Source: Candidatus Beckwithbacteria bacterium GW2011_GWC1_49_16
Lineage (GTDB): Bacteria; Patescibacteriota; Microgenomatia; UBA1400; CG1-02-47-37
Direction of reading: 5' to 3'
Assembly: GCA_001029675.1 (NCBI GenBank)
Contig: CP011210.1
Location: 1,012,891 to 1,049,888 of the forward strand
Length of the DNA: 36,998 nucleotides
In this document: positions 1-8,200 of the stretch, in pieces
How positions within the stretch are numbered: the stretch's first letter is position 1
Layout of the letters: each line of letters opens with the position of its first letter
Translations under genes and position numbers: made by a program
The notes under the pieces: model-generated
What the model saw: the letters and a program-made list of their open reading frames with translations, nothing else
Told to the model about the DNA's origin: nothing
The model's database searches: none

Positions 1-1858
1 CGGTTTTCTGCTTTTGGGCGATTAGTTCCTCGGGGCTAGAGGTAATCAAGGCGTGCTCTTCGGGCGAGGCGACGACTTCCAGCGCCACGTGGTTGGCGCC
101 GGCAAAGATCAGGCCGTGGCCGACGCCCGAGGCTAGAAGCAGATGTTTTTCTCCTTCAGAAAGGTAAAAGACTTGAGCCAGTTTGTCGATGGCGGCGGAG
201 GACTGCTTCATCAAAATCTGGATCGAAGAGTTGGTGACGATGGCCTTGCCGTAGTCGGAGTTTAAAAAGTCTTCGACGTCCTGGGTGATGGTGGTTAAAC
301 CTAAGTAATATTTTCTGGCGCGTTTGGCCATGGAGAACATGAACGAGGCAGAGTCGGGGTAGCGCATCATATACCAGGCCTCGTCGACGATAAGCAATCG
401 GCGTTTTAAATCCTTTTTAATTCTGGTCCAGATGTAATCTAAGATCATGAACATGGCGATGGGCCGGAGAGCGTCTTCAAGTTCTTTGATGGAAAAGACG
501 GTGAAGGTGTTACTAAGGTCGACGTTGGTGTGCTGGTCAAAGATGCCCCGGAAAGAACCCTTGACGTATTTTTCCAAGCGGGCGGCCAGGTTTAAGGCCA
601 CGTCCTCTTCCATGCCGACCAAGACCTTGTAAAGGTCTTCTAAAAGCGGCGGTTCTTTTTTCTGGGTGGCAGGATCCGGGGTGATGCCCTTTTGCTTGTA
701 AGTCAAAATAATCGCCCGGTCCAGAAGCGCCTCTTCCTGGGGAGCCAGGTCGCCCATCATGGTTTTGAAAAGCGAGTGGAGCGACAAAACTTTTTGCCCC
801 AGTTCGTTTTGGCCTTCTTCGTAGACTTGGGATAGGTCGAAGGGGTTGATTTTAGCTTTGGACTGGTAGGAGAAAACAATGTACTCGCCGCCGACAGCGT
901 TGCACAGAGCTTGATACTCGTTTTCCGGGTCGATGACGAGGACTTCGGTGTCAAACATCAGGGAGCGTAAGGCCTCTAATTTTATTAAATAGCTTTTTCC
1001 CGAACCCGACTTGGCAAAAACAACCGAGTTGGCGTTCTCCAAAGAAAAGCGGTCGAGGATCACCAGAGAGCCGTTGTGTTCGTTTAAGCCGTAGAGGACG
1101 CCGCGGTTTTGGGTTAGCTCCGAGCTGGTGAAAGGAAAGGTAGTGGCCAAGCTGGTGGTGTCCATGTTGCGGTTGATCATGAGTCTGTCCTGGGCCAAGG
1201 GCAGGGTGGTTTTAAAGGCGTCTTCCATTTGGAGGGCCGCGACCTTGGAGATGATTAAGAGCGACCCCAAAGTGGACTGGACTTGTTGGGTGATTTTGTT
1301 TAGTTCGTCGACAGAGTTTGAGGGAATGGTGACGTAGAGGCCGAACTGGTAGAAACGCTCGGCGCCTTTGGCCAGCTGCTCCTGGAGGGTTTTGGCGTCT
1401 TCGAGTTTGACCTTGGTTGACACTTGGGCGATGCGGCCGCGCTCGACGTCGGATTGAACCTCGGCCTCCATTTCGCCGATTTTTCTTCTTAAATCGTCCA
1501 TAATGCCTTTACCTTCGACCGGGTAGATGAACATGGAGATATTAAGCGAACGCTCGAAGTTGATTAGGGGCGCCAGCCAGTTGGCGTTGACGAAGCGGGG
1601 GTAGCCGGAGATAAACAGGGTTCTGAAATAAGTGTTGCCGATTTTGACGTGAGAAAAGTCGACTTCAAGCGCCGCCGGGGCGATGATGTCCGCCACAGAA
1701 GTGATGCCCCGGGCGAGTTGGTCGACTTTAGTCGGGGCGGGTCCCGGCGCCCCGGTGGTCACCGGGGCTGCCGTGGATCCTCGGTCCGGCTCCTGGCGGG
1801 ACCGGGGAGAGTCTTCGGGGACCTTTTTAGGCTTAAGAAATGGCAGGTTTAACTTCAT
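1..1858 (-). CDS. virB4: VirB4/TraC-family T4SS ATPase, C-terminus cut by window edge
   Basis: Cytoplasmic ATPase that powers assembly or substrate transfer in type IV secretion systems. The frame reads from an ATG at 1858 without a stop to the window edge, about 619 codons. Translating the minus strand gives a Walker A motif (AKSGSGKSY, about residues 282-290) and a Walker B motif (LLIVDEAW, about 485-492). They are followed by the conserved RKYYLGLTTITQDVEDFL stretch and TNSSIQILMKQ, all typical of the VirB4/TraC family. The first 60 residues are a Pro/Arg-rich linker carrying a palindromic repeat that is also present in the PrgI-type gene (see 1770-1809). The start overlaps the preceding gene's stop as ATGA, so the two are translationally coupled. 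The family assignment is firm; the substrate (DNA, protein or pilus) cannot be told from this gene. Confidence 0.93.
   Translation of the reverse strand, partial: MKLNLPFLKPKKVPEDSPRSRQEPDRGSTAAPVTTGAPGPAPTKVDQLARGITSVADIIAPAALEVDFSHVKIGNTYFRTLFISGYPRFVNANWLAPLINFERSLNISMFIYPVEGKGIMDDLRRKIGEMEAEVQSDVERGRIAQVSTKVKLEDAKTLQEQLAKGAERFYQFGLYVTIPSNSVDELNKITQQVQSTLGSLLIISKVAALQMEDAFKTTLPLAQDRLMINRNMDTTSLATTFPFTSSELTQNRGVLYGLNEHNGSLVILDRFSLENANSVVFAKSGSGKSYLIKLEALRSLMFDTEVLVIDPENEYQALCNAVGGEYIVFSYQSKAKINPFDLSQVYEEGQNELGQKVLSLHSLFKTMMGDLAPQEEALLDRAIILTYKQKGITPDPATQKKEPPLLEDLYKVLVGMEEDVALNLAARLEKYVKGSFRGIFDQHTNVDLSNTFTVFSIKELEDALRPIAMFMILDYIWTRIKKDLKRRLLIVDEAWYMMRYPDSASFMFSMAKRARKYYLGLTTITQDVEDFLNSDYGKAIVTNSSIQILMKQSSAAIDKLAQVFYLSEGEKHLLLASGVGHGLIFAGANHVALEVVASPEEHALITSSPEELIAQKQKT
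1770..1809. repeat. 40-bp palindromic element in the VirB4 gene
   Basis: Identical to 2907-2946 at 37 of 40 positions and in the same reading frame. Encodes RSRQEPDRGSTA. Arms CGGTCC and GGACCG form the stem. Confidence 0.85.
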
Positions 1859-2553
1859 AGTTTTTTATTGCCCTCATCTTCGGAAACGGCGGCTTCGATG
1901 ATGGGAGCGTCGTAGCCGGCTTTGTCGGCAAAGTCTGCCGACCCGGCGTCGGGGTTGTAGTAGCCAAAAAGGAGTTTGATTAGCTCCGGGGTGGTTAGTT
2001 GTTTGGCTTTTAGCCCCAAGCGGGTCAATTGGCCGACCAGGTGGTCTCTTTTGGGCACCAGAGCGGTGGCGGCTTTTTGGATGATGTAGTCTTTGTCAAA
2101 GGGGAGGCCTTTTGATTTTCTGACTACAGAAGAAAGGGTGGAGCTGACGCCCAGTTCCAAAGCCGAAAAAGGGATGACGATGTAGAATTTTTTATCCAAA
2201 ACGTCGTTTTCCTTAACGGTTTGGGTGATAAAGTCGCGGTATTTTACCAGCTGGCCTTTGAGTAACGGGTTTTTGATTTTTTGCTCCTGGGTGTTTAAAA
2301 GGGCCAGATAGCTTTGGATGTTTTTTTTCTGGGAGTGGATTAAGATTTGTACCGGAAAAGTCAACGAGTTTAACATTCCGGCATAAGCGTAGATGGTGGC
2401 GTCTTGTTCGCCTTCGGACAGAAGCGAAAAGTTGACGGCGGTGGTTTGAAGAATTAGGCAACAAGAGCCGTCTTTTAAAATCACCAGGTCGTTTCTGATG
2501 TCCTCGATGTCGAGGTGGTCTTGGGTGCTGGCTTTGATGGGGGCAGGGGGCAT
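1855..2553 (-). CDS. TraC/VirB4 N-terminal-domain-like protein without ATPase domain
   Basis: A 232-residue protein with no Walker motif and no membrane segment. Its order of segments (DLVILKDGSCCLIL, then NFSLLSEGEQDATIYAYAGMLNSL, then FPVQILIHSQKKNIQSYL) resembles the N-terminal domain of TraC/VirB4 ATPases, which docks the ATPase to the inner-membrane complex. It lies between the PrgI-type gene (1-nt gap) and the VirB4 ATPase (4-nt ATGA overlap), so it is almost certainly co-translated with both. I infer that it acts as a docking or regulatory partner of the VirB4 ATPase. The resemblance is by eye only. The downstream ATPase keeps its own N-terminal region, so this is a separate paralogous domain rather than a simple frameshift split. 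Confidence 0.75.
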   Translation of the reverse strand: MPPAPIKASTQDHLDIEDIRNDLVILKDGSCCLILQTTAVNFSLLSEGEQDATIYAYAGMLNSLTFPVQILIHSQKKNIQSYLALLNTQEQKIKNPLLKGQLVKYRDFITQTVKENDVLDKKFYIVIPFSALELGVSSTLSSVVRKSKGLPFDKDYIIQKAATALVPKRDHLVGQLTRLGLKAKQLTTPELIKLLFGYYNPDAGSADFADKAGYDAPIIEAAVSEDEGNKKL

Positions 2554-2554
2554 G

Positions 2555-3730
2555 TTATTGGGCTTGAATTTTTAATGGCGGTATTACTTCGCCTTTGGCT
2601 TCGAGTTTGATTATAGCAAAGGCGTGGTCAGGGTGGTCGGCCTCGATCTGGTAGATGCCGTCGGGTAAGGGGGTGGCGATAAAAAATTGGCCGAGCTTAT
2701 TTGATTTTAGAGCCCGGACGGGGTGACCCTGGTTGTCTTTTATTTCCAAAATGACGTTGGGGGCGATTTTGCCAAGTTTGTCTAAAGTGACACCGGCCAG
2801 CAGGTTGGGTTTTTCCGGGGTTTGGGGCAGGATGACGTCTTTGGCAAAAGTAGGAGTAGTGGTGGGTTGAGGTTGCGGCGCTGGTCCCGACCCGACTGTA
2901 GTCGTGGCCGTGGATCCTCGGTCCGGCTTCTGCCGAGACCGGGGAGGGTTTTTAGCCGGAAGTTTTTTAACAGGTTTAGCTGGTTTGGCGGGAGCCGCCG
3001 CCGTGGAAGCGGTAGGGGGTTTGGTGGTTGCTGGGGGCGGAGGAATTGGAGTGGGGGCCCCGACGTTGCGGTCGGGGTAAACAGGCATGGCGGCCGTTTT
3101 TGGCTCGGCGGGGGCCTGGTAAAGGCTGGCGTGGGGTAGTAGGCACATTTGCGGGTGCAAAAGCTTTCGGACTCGAACGCCTTTAAGGCCGGGTTTGACC
3201 GGAGTTTGGGGTTGGCCGGGGTGGCTCGGTTCTGCCGGCGACGATGGCGGCAGGCCCAGGGCGCCAAACAAACTGGCGATGTGTTGGAGGTACTTTTTTT
3301 CGGCTTGTTCGAAGCTGGTTTCCGGAGTTTGGGGCAGGGTTTTTAAGTATTCAGCTAGTTTTTCCGGGTGGCCGCGTAAAGTCCCAGTGTCTACTGGGAC
3401 ACGCGGTAAACCCTTACTTGGGGCAAAGAAGTCGAGTTTTTTGGGTTTTTGGCGCCATAAGTATTGGGTGGGGGCGTAGATGGAGCGGAAGAAGTTAATA
3501 ATCCACTGGTCAAGCGGCCGGTCTTCGATAGGTAAAAAAGCCAGGGCAAAGCCAAAAAAGGCTAAGATCGGTCCCAAGGTCCAGCGGAGAAGCAGGTTCC
3601 AGCTGGAGTTGAAAACAAGGTAGGCAGTAACGACGCCGGAAGCCAGCTCCAAAAACTGCTTCAAGGTCATGTCACCTACCAACCGGAATTGGTAGGTGGT
3701 GATGTTTTGGGGGACGGGGTGTTGTTCCAT
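2555..3730 (-). CDS. PrgI-family T4SS membrane protein with C-terminal carboxypeptidase-regulatory-like domain
   Basis: The N-terminus (MEQHPVPQNITTYQFRLVGD) and the two membrane helices at about residues 28-70 match the PrgI family, a VirB3-like component usually encoded beside VirB4. Residues about 165-300 are a Pro/Ala/Lys-rich linker. The last 85 or so residues (GVTLDKLGKIAPNVILEIKDNQG, ending with LPDGIYQIEADHPDH) look like a carboxypeptidase-regulatory beta-sandwich domain, here predicted on the cytoplasmic side or exposed depending on topology. I chose the ATG at 3730 rather than 3739: the 3739 ATG overlaps a TATAAT box, and the conserved family N-terminus begins at 3730. The linker contains three dispersed or palindromic repeats (2907-2946, 3058-3082, 3372-3406). 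It is the first gene of the PrgI-TraC-VirB4 operon. Confidence 0.85.
   Translation of the reverse strand: MEQHPVPQNITTYQFRLVGDMTLKQFLELASGVVTAYLVFNSSWNLLLRWTLGPILAFFGFALAFLPIEDRPLDQWIINFFRSIYAPTQYLWRQKPKKLDFFAPSKGLPRVPVDTGTLRGHPEKLAEYLKTLPQTPETSFEQAEKKYLQHIASLFGALGLPPSSPAEPSHPGQPQTPVKPGLKGVRVRKLLHPQMCLLPHASLYQAPAEPKTAAMPVYPDRNVGAPTPIPPPPATTKPPTASTAAAPAKPAKPVKKLPAKNPPRSRQKPDRGSTATTTVGSGPAPQPQPTTTPTFAKDVILPQTPEKPNLLAGVTLDKLGKIAPNVILEIKDNQGHPVRALKSNKLGQFFIATPLPDGIYQIEADHPDHAFAIIKLEAKGEVIPPLKIQAQ
2907..2946. repeat. 40-bp palindromic element in the PrgI-family gene
   Basis: Second copy of the element at 1770-1809. Encodes RSRQKPDRGSTA in the Pro-rich linker. Stem CGGTC/GACCG with inner GGC/GCC. 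Confidence 0.85.
3058..3082. repeat. 25-bp palindromic repeat, copy in the PrgI-family gene
   Basis: Stem CCCCGAC/GTCGGGG with a 6-nt loop. It is an inverted copy of 22588-22612. Here it encodes VYPDRNVGA, a different peptide from the copy in the Clp gene because orientation and frame differ. Confidence 0.75.
3372..3406. repeat. 14-bp-stem hairpin in the PrgI-family gene
   Basis: GTCCCAGT/ACTGGGAC (3381-3400) with a 4-nt loop, extended by CCGCGT (3372-3377) and ACGCGG (3401-3406) after a 3-base bulge. It encodes PRVPVDTGTLRG. No partner copy seen in the window. Confidence 0.8.
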
Positions 3731-3737
3731 TAGAGTC

Positions 3738-3767
3738 ATTATAGAGTTGATTAAGGGAAGATGACAA
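3738..3767 (-). promoter_or_regulatory. Promoter of the PrgI-TraC-VirB4 operon, predicted leaderless
   Basis: On the minus strand TTGTCA (3767-3762) is followed after 18 nt by a perfect TATAAT (3743-3738). The start codon at 3730 lies only 7 nt past the -10 box, so transcription would begin at or next to the ATG. No ribosome-binding site is present. Confidence 0.65.
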
Positions 3768-5257
3768 GGAACGGGTTGAGTGATAGATTAATATATATGG
3801 ATGCCGTAGGAGTAGAGTTGCCACCAGGAAGAGGCCCGGATATTAAAGAGAAAATAACTAGAACTGCCCCGCGGAGCAGAGTAGGAATATTGGCTCAAGC
3901 CTTGTTTGCTAAAGAATCAGAACACCTGACTTTAATCAAAAGACAAAAAGGTAAAGAAAAAGGCGGAGTTAATTTAGAACGTGTTGGGGCCAGCAAATTA
4001 GTGATAGGACCCATGGTGGCGGAGATGGATCGACTAAAAAACGTCGCCAGAGCCGAAAAACAGGATAAAAGTGACCAACTAGTCAGGAAGGGCGGAGCAT
4101 ACGAGATGGTAACCCGGAATTCTGGTGAGGGAGTCGTTTTATCTAATGAAGCCACGGTGGCGCTTGACGCCTGGACTCCAGAAGGGATGGCGACTTGGTT
4201 TAACCAGGCTCTTAGCAGTTACCAGATGCCTCCTAGACTGGTGGATGTGTGGGGATACCCTGGAGAGTGGAAGTTTGACTTCTCAGCTTTCTCTAAAGGG
4301 GGGGGTATGAAGGTTGAGATCAACGGACAGGAGTTAAAGCTTAGTTATAAAGAGGCAACCAATTTAAGACGGGTGTTTTACACCAGGCTGGGAGTGGCTT
4401 TGGCTCACTATATTTTTGCCGCCCGGGGAGAAGTAGAAGGGGCCATCGCCCAGAGTTATAAAAAAACTCTAGAACGTTTAACTGAAGGGGGAGAATTAAG
4501 TTGGTGGAACTTAAACCAGAATGCGGCCCTGACAGCCGGGATTCAATGGCCGGACCTACCCGGTGACTGGTTAACTTGCGACCCCGTTCAACTTAAGGAT
4601 TGGAAAGAGTTGGCTTCGACCAGTCGTTCGTTCGGCAACAAGGCCGACAAGTTATTAAAACCTAAAGGCGAGCAGGCTAAAAAAGAAATTAGACCAGTGG
4701 CCTATACTAAAAAACAACAGCGCCAAGCTGGAAGAAAACTTTTGGAGCTGTTGGCAGTTTACCCAGAAGATTTTAAGAGCGTTTTAGAAGAAGTTAGGGT
4801 CGGTGACACTCCCGAATCAAAAGGCATGGATTGGTTAGTGGAGATGAAACCAGAAGTCTTGAGGGTTCTTTCGGAAGGGCGTTTAGCTCAATTAAAACAG
4901 GAGGTGGCCAAGTTGTCTGGGTCAGAAGCGGTGGAGAAACTGGATGAAGAGTTAACCAGGAGGGTCGAGCTGTTGCGTTCTTTAGCGAATGACCTTGAGT
5001 CGATTTCGACTGACCTGGAGGATAAAAAGCTTCAACTTCAGTTTGCTGAGGCTCAAAGGGAAAGAGGGGCGTTGGAAAGTGAGCTTAATAAAAAAAAGAG
5101 CGGGAAATACAAAGATGTAGAAGTTGACGTAGAGGATTTAGAGGCTCAAATTGCTGGCGTTGACCGAGAGATTTCTCGGTTAGGGCAAAGACTAGAGCAA
5201 CCAAGAGAGGAAGAGGTGGAGAAGGATAAAAGCAGCAGGAAGGATATGAGTTTTTAA
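3761..5257 (+). CDS. Unrecognised 498-residue protein with C-terminal coiled coil
   Basis: Not recognised. It is soluble, with no signal peptide or membrane helix. The first 120 residues are Lys/Arg-rich; the middle is aromatic-rich (WTPEGMATWFNQAL, LSWWNLNQNAALTAGIQWPDLPGDW); residues about 375-490 are a Glu/Lys/Leu-rich coiled coil (LTRRVELLRSLANDLESIST, then LQFAEAQRERGALESELNKK) ending in a charged tail. It is the first gene of the plus-strand three-gene block, 8 nt before the giant gene, and divergent from the PrgI operon with only 30 nt between starts. The start is uncertain: the ATG at 3761 has a weak purine stretch (AAGGGAAG) directly before it, and a later ATG at 3797 is possible. 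The block sits inside a T4SS locus, so I infer a structural or adaptor role for that machine, not demonstrated. Confidence 0.7.
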   Translation: MTRNGLSDRLIYMDAVGVELPPGRGPDIKEKITRTAPRSRVGILAQALFAKESEHLTLIKRQKGKEKGGVNLERVGASKLVIGPMVAEMDRLKNVARAEKQDKSDQLVRKGGAYEMVTRNSGEGVVLSNEATVALDAWTPEGMATWFNQALSSYQMPPRLVDVWGYPGEWKFDFSAFSKGGGMKVEINGQELKLSYKEATNLRRVFYTRLGVALAHYIFAARGEVEGAIAQSYKKTLERLTEGGELSWWNLNQNAALTAGIQWPDLPGDWLTCDPVQLKDWKELASTSRSFGNKADKLLKPKGEQAKKEIRPVAYTKKQQRQAGRKLLELLAVYPEDFKSVLEEVRVGDTPESKGMDWLVEMKPEVLRVLSEGRLAQLKQEVAKLSGSEAVEKLDEELTRRVELLRSLANDLESISTDLEDKKLQLQFAEAQRERGALESELNKKKSGKYKDVEVDVEDLEAQIAGVDREISRLGQRLEQPREEEVEKDKSSRKDMSF

Positions 5258-5265
5258 AAATTAAT

Positions 5266-8200
5266 ATGGCAGACGAAGCTAAAGAAATACAAATTTTAAG
5301 AGAAACTAATAAAGTGTTGGCCGATGAAGCTGAATTGTGGGGTAGTTACGAAAAATTGTTGGCCGATCCAACAGCCAATCCAGCCGGATTCAAGCGCTAT
5401 CTGAACGGAGTTAACCAGTTGTTTCGGGCGTGGCAACTAGATAGTTATTCAGAAGGGGAAACCGGGATGACCGGGCCAGACTTATACTGGGTAAAACCAG
5501 AACAGGGGTTGACGCGGCAAGAATTTGAGCGTCAGTTGAAGGAAGACTTAGAGATGGAAGAGGAAAAAATAAAAGAGGTGACCGAAACTATGTTTGGGCC
5601 CAAGGAGGGCAAAGAGGCCTTAACAGAAACAGAAATCAAAGAATTTAACAGTGATCAACTAGGAAAATTTTTAAAAGAGTTAACTGGTTTAGACGTTGTC
5701 AGCCAAGGATCTAAAAAGGACCAATTGGGTTTAGACGAAGTTTGGAAAGATTATATTGGTAATAGGATAAAGGCGATAAGACAAATAGAACAGCCGAGTA
5801 AAGACAGGCAGGAGTTGGTGGGCAGGTGGCTTCAATTCTTTGAGGCAGCCAAGGTTGAAGCCGAAGGGGGTAGCTATAAGCATATGAAAAGACTACAAGA
5901 GTATTTAGGTATTGGCAGATCACCAGTCGACCAATCAAATTGGCAGCAGCGGGCAGAGTTAGTTAAAAAACAGGTTGACAAGGGTGTGACCCGAGAAGAA
6001 GAACTGGTTCGGGAAATAGACGGGTACTTAAGGAAGCCATTACAAGGAGGAAGGCACACAGAAAAATTGATAAGAGAATTTAAACAGAGTGTTGAGTTAA
6101 AAGGAGAGGCGGCGACCCCAGAAGAAAAGCAGTATCTTAGTTTTTTAAATACTCGTTTCGATCTACAGCAAAGATTTCCCCCCAAAACTTTTATAGAAAA
6201 AATAAAACAGGTTTTTCCCAACCGTTGGCTAAAAGGTGAGAACTTAACCGAAAGATTAGATAGAGCAGCAGAATTGTTTTATTGGGCTGATATTGATCCG
6301 GAAAGCTTGTTAACCGGAGAGGGGGCAAAAAGCCTTGATGGTCAGCATATTTTCCTTGCCCGAAATCGGCAGACGTGGCCGTTGATGCAGTTTTTACTGA
6401 CGCAGGCACAAGAAAGAAAAGTTACCCTGGTGAGGAAGTTCGTCGACGAACTGGTGGCAAAGGGGAGAATCGCTTTTGAGGTTAAGGGTAGCGATATTAT
6501 CATGGCCAATATTAGCCGAGAAGCGGGCGGGGTGGGTCCTGATAGTGAGGGTTTGGCGGTGCAGGATCTGTTAGATGAGATCAGCAAGGCTAAAGAGATG
6601 CAGCAAAGGCACAAGCTAGGGAATATAGATTACGACTGGTTAGAGCTTTTGGCAAGGCTGACGACAGCAAACGAAATTAATAAACAGATGATTGACGATT
6701 TTGGTCTTTATCGGGACGAAAGCAGGCTTCCTGACGTAGGCACTTTGGTTGACGGAAAAACTATTGGTCGGCTTCTGGCTGACGAGGGGTTTGTACAGAT
6801 CATCAACGAAGAGGTTTGGTATCCCCAAAAAGACCCCCTTACCGGGGAAATTTCCCTAAAGAAATACGATCAAGTTATAGAAGAGGCCACAAGAGAGCTT
6901 CAGGGGAAATACCCTGGTTTCAAAATTAAAGCGGCGGGGATGTTTTTAGAACAGGCTAGTTCGGTGAGAGCCAGTTATTGGAACTTAATCAAAATGAAAG
7001 ATTTGGAAGATTATTACTCAAGAAACATGGGAATTTTAGGCTCCGGTCTGCCAATTGTTGAGTTACCGGATGGTTGGACTGATTCGGAAAAAAGGGTTGG
7101 CAAGTCATTTTTAAAACTAATGTCGGTGTTTTCTTTGCAGGACAGGTCTTGGAACTTGATGTTTCAAAGAAGTGTTTTAAACCCCGAAGAGATAGAAGCG
7201 GGCGTGAGAAGACATGGAGTGCCTTACGTAACGATGAAAAAATGGGATTGGGAAAAAGGGGGCGCGATTTTAGATTTAGAAGAAAGCCTTGATCAAGACA
7301 AGGTTTTGGAGGTAGCTGACTTAGCGGGCAAGGAAGTTGGGGTGGACGCAGAGGCGGTACTAGATAAAGTAAAAATTTTAGCCATAAGAAGAGAGCAGCT
7401 TAAATGGCAGGTATTTTCGTGGTTGACCGGCAAGCATGGCAAAAGAGTGATCGGGGAAAATGTGTTTATCGGCGAAGAAGGGGGGACGAGGCTGCCTTTT
7501 GGTTATACCCAGAAAGACCATCGGGAGAGGTTGCTTAGTTTTTTGAGAGACGAGAAGGAAAAGGGTAGGGCCAACTTAGAGAAAGTTGATTTTGACACAG
7601 ACTTTATCGATGGCGGATGGTTGGAAGCAACCTTGATGGACATTTTTAGGCATGAGTATAGGGAGGGGGAAAAGACGAAAGAGCTAAGAAACCACTTAGT
7701 TGCTTGGGTGGGCATGGGATTAAGGGCCTCAAGACAGGAAGCCCATGATAAAAAGGCGGAAATTCCAGGGAAGCGAGAGCGGCTAAGAAGTGCCAGAGAA
7801 GAAGCGGGCAATGGCAACTTTACCGTCTTAAGCCAAATGGTCAGCGACCACAAGTTTGCCGACAAAGAAGTTGACGTTGGCAATTGGCAGAGACAAGCTA
7901 GGGAGTTGGAAGATTTATTTAACAGGATTGAGCAAGGTTCGGAAATAACTTTGGATGATGTCAGAATTGCCGGACTTGAGGCATTTACTTTGGGGCTAGC
8001 GTATTTGTTGCGTCCGGAAAACGAGGCAACGTTAAGGCAGTTGGGGCTAGACAGCGAGGCGGGAAGAAGATGGTTGGAGCAACTTCAATCCGACCCCCGC
8101 GAAGCAGACGAGGCGACGAAATTGGAACAAGAAAGGTTCGTTCGGGCAGTAAAACTTGAATTAACCCTTGAAGACATAACCACTTTTGGCATCGGTAGTA

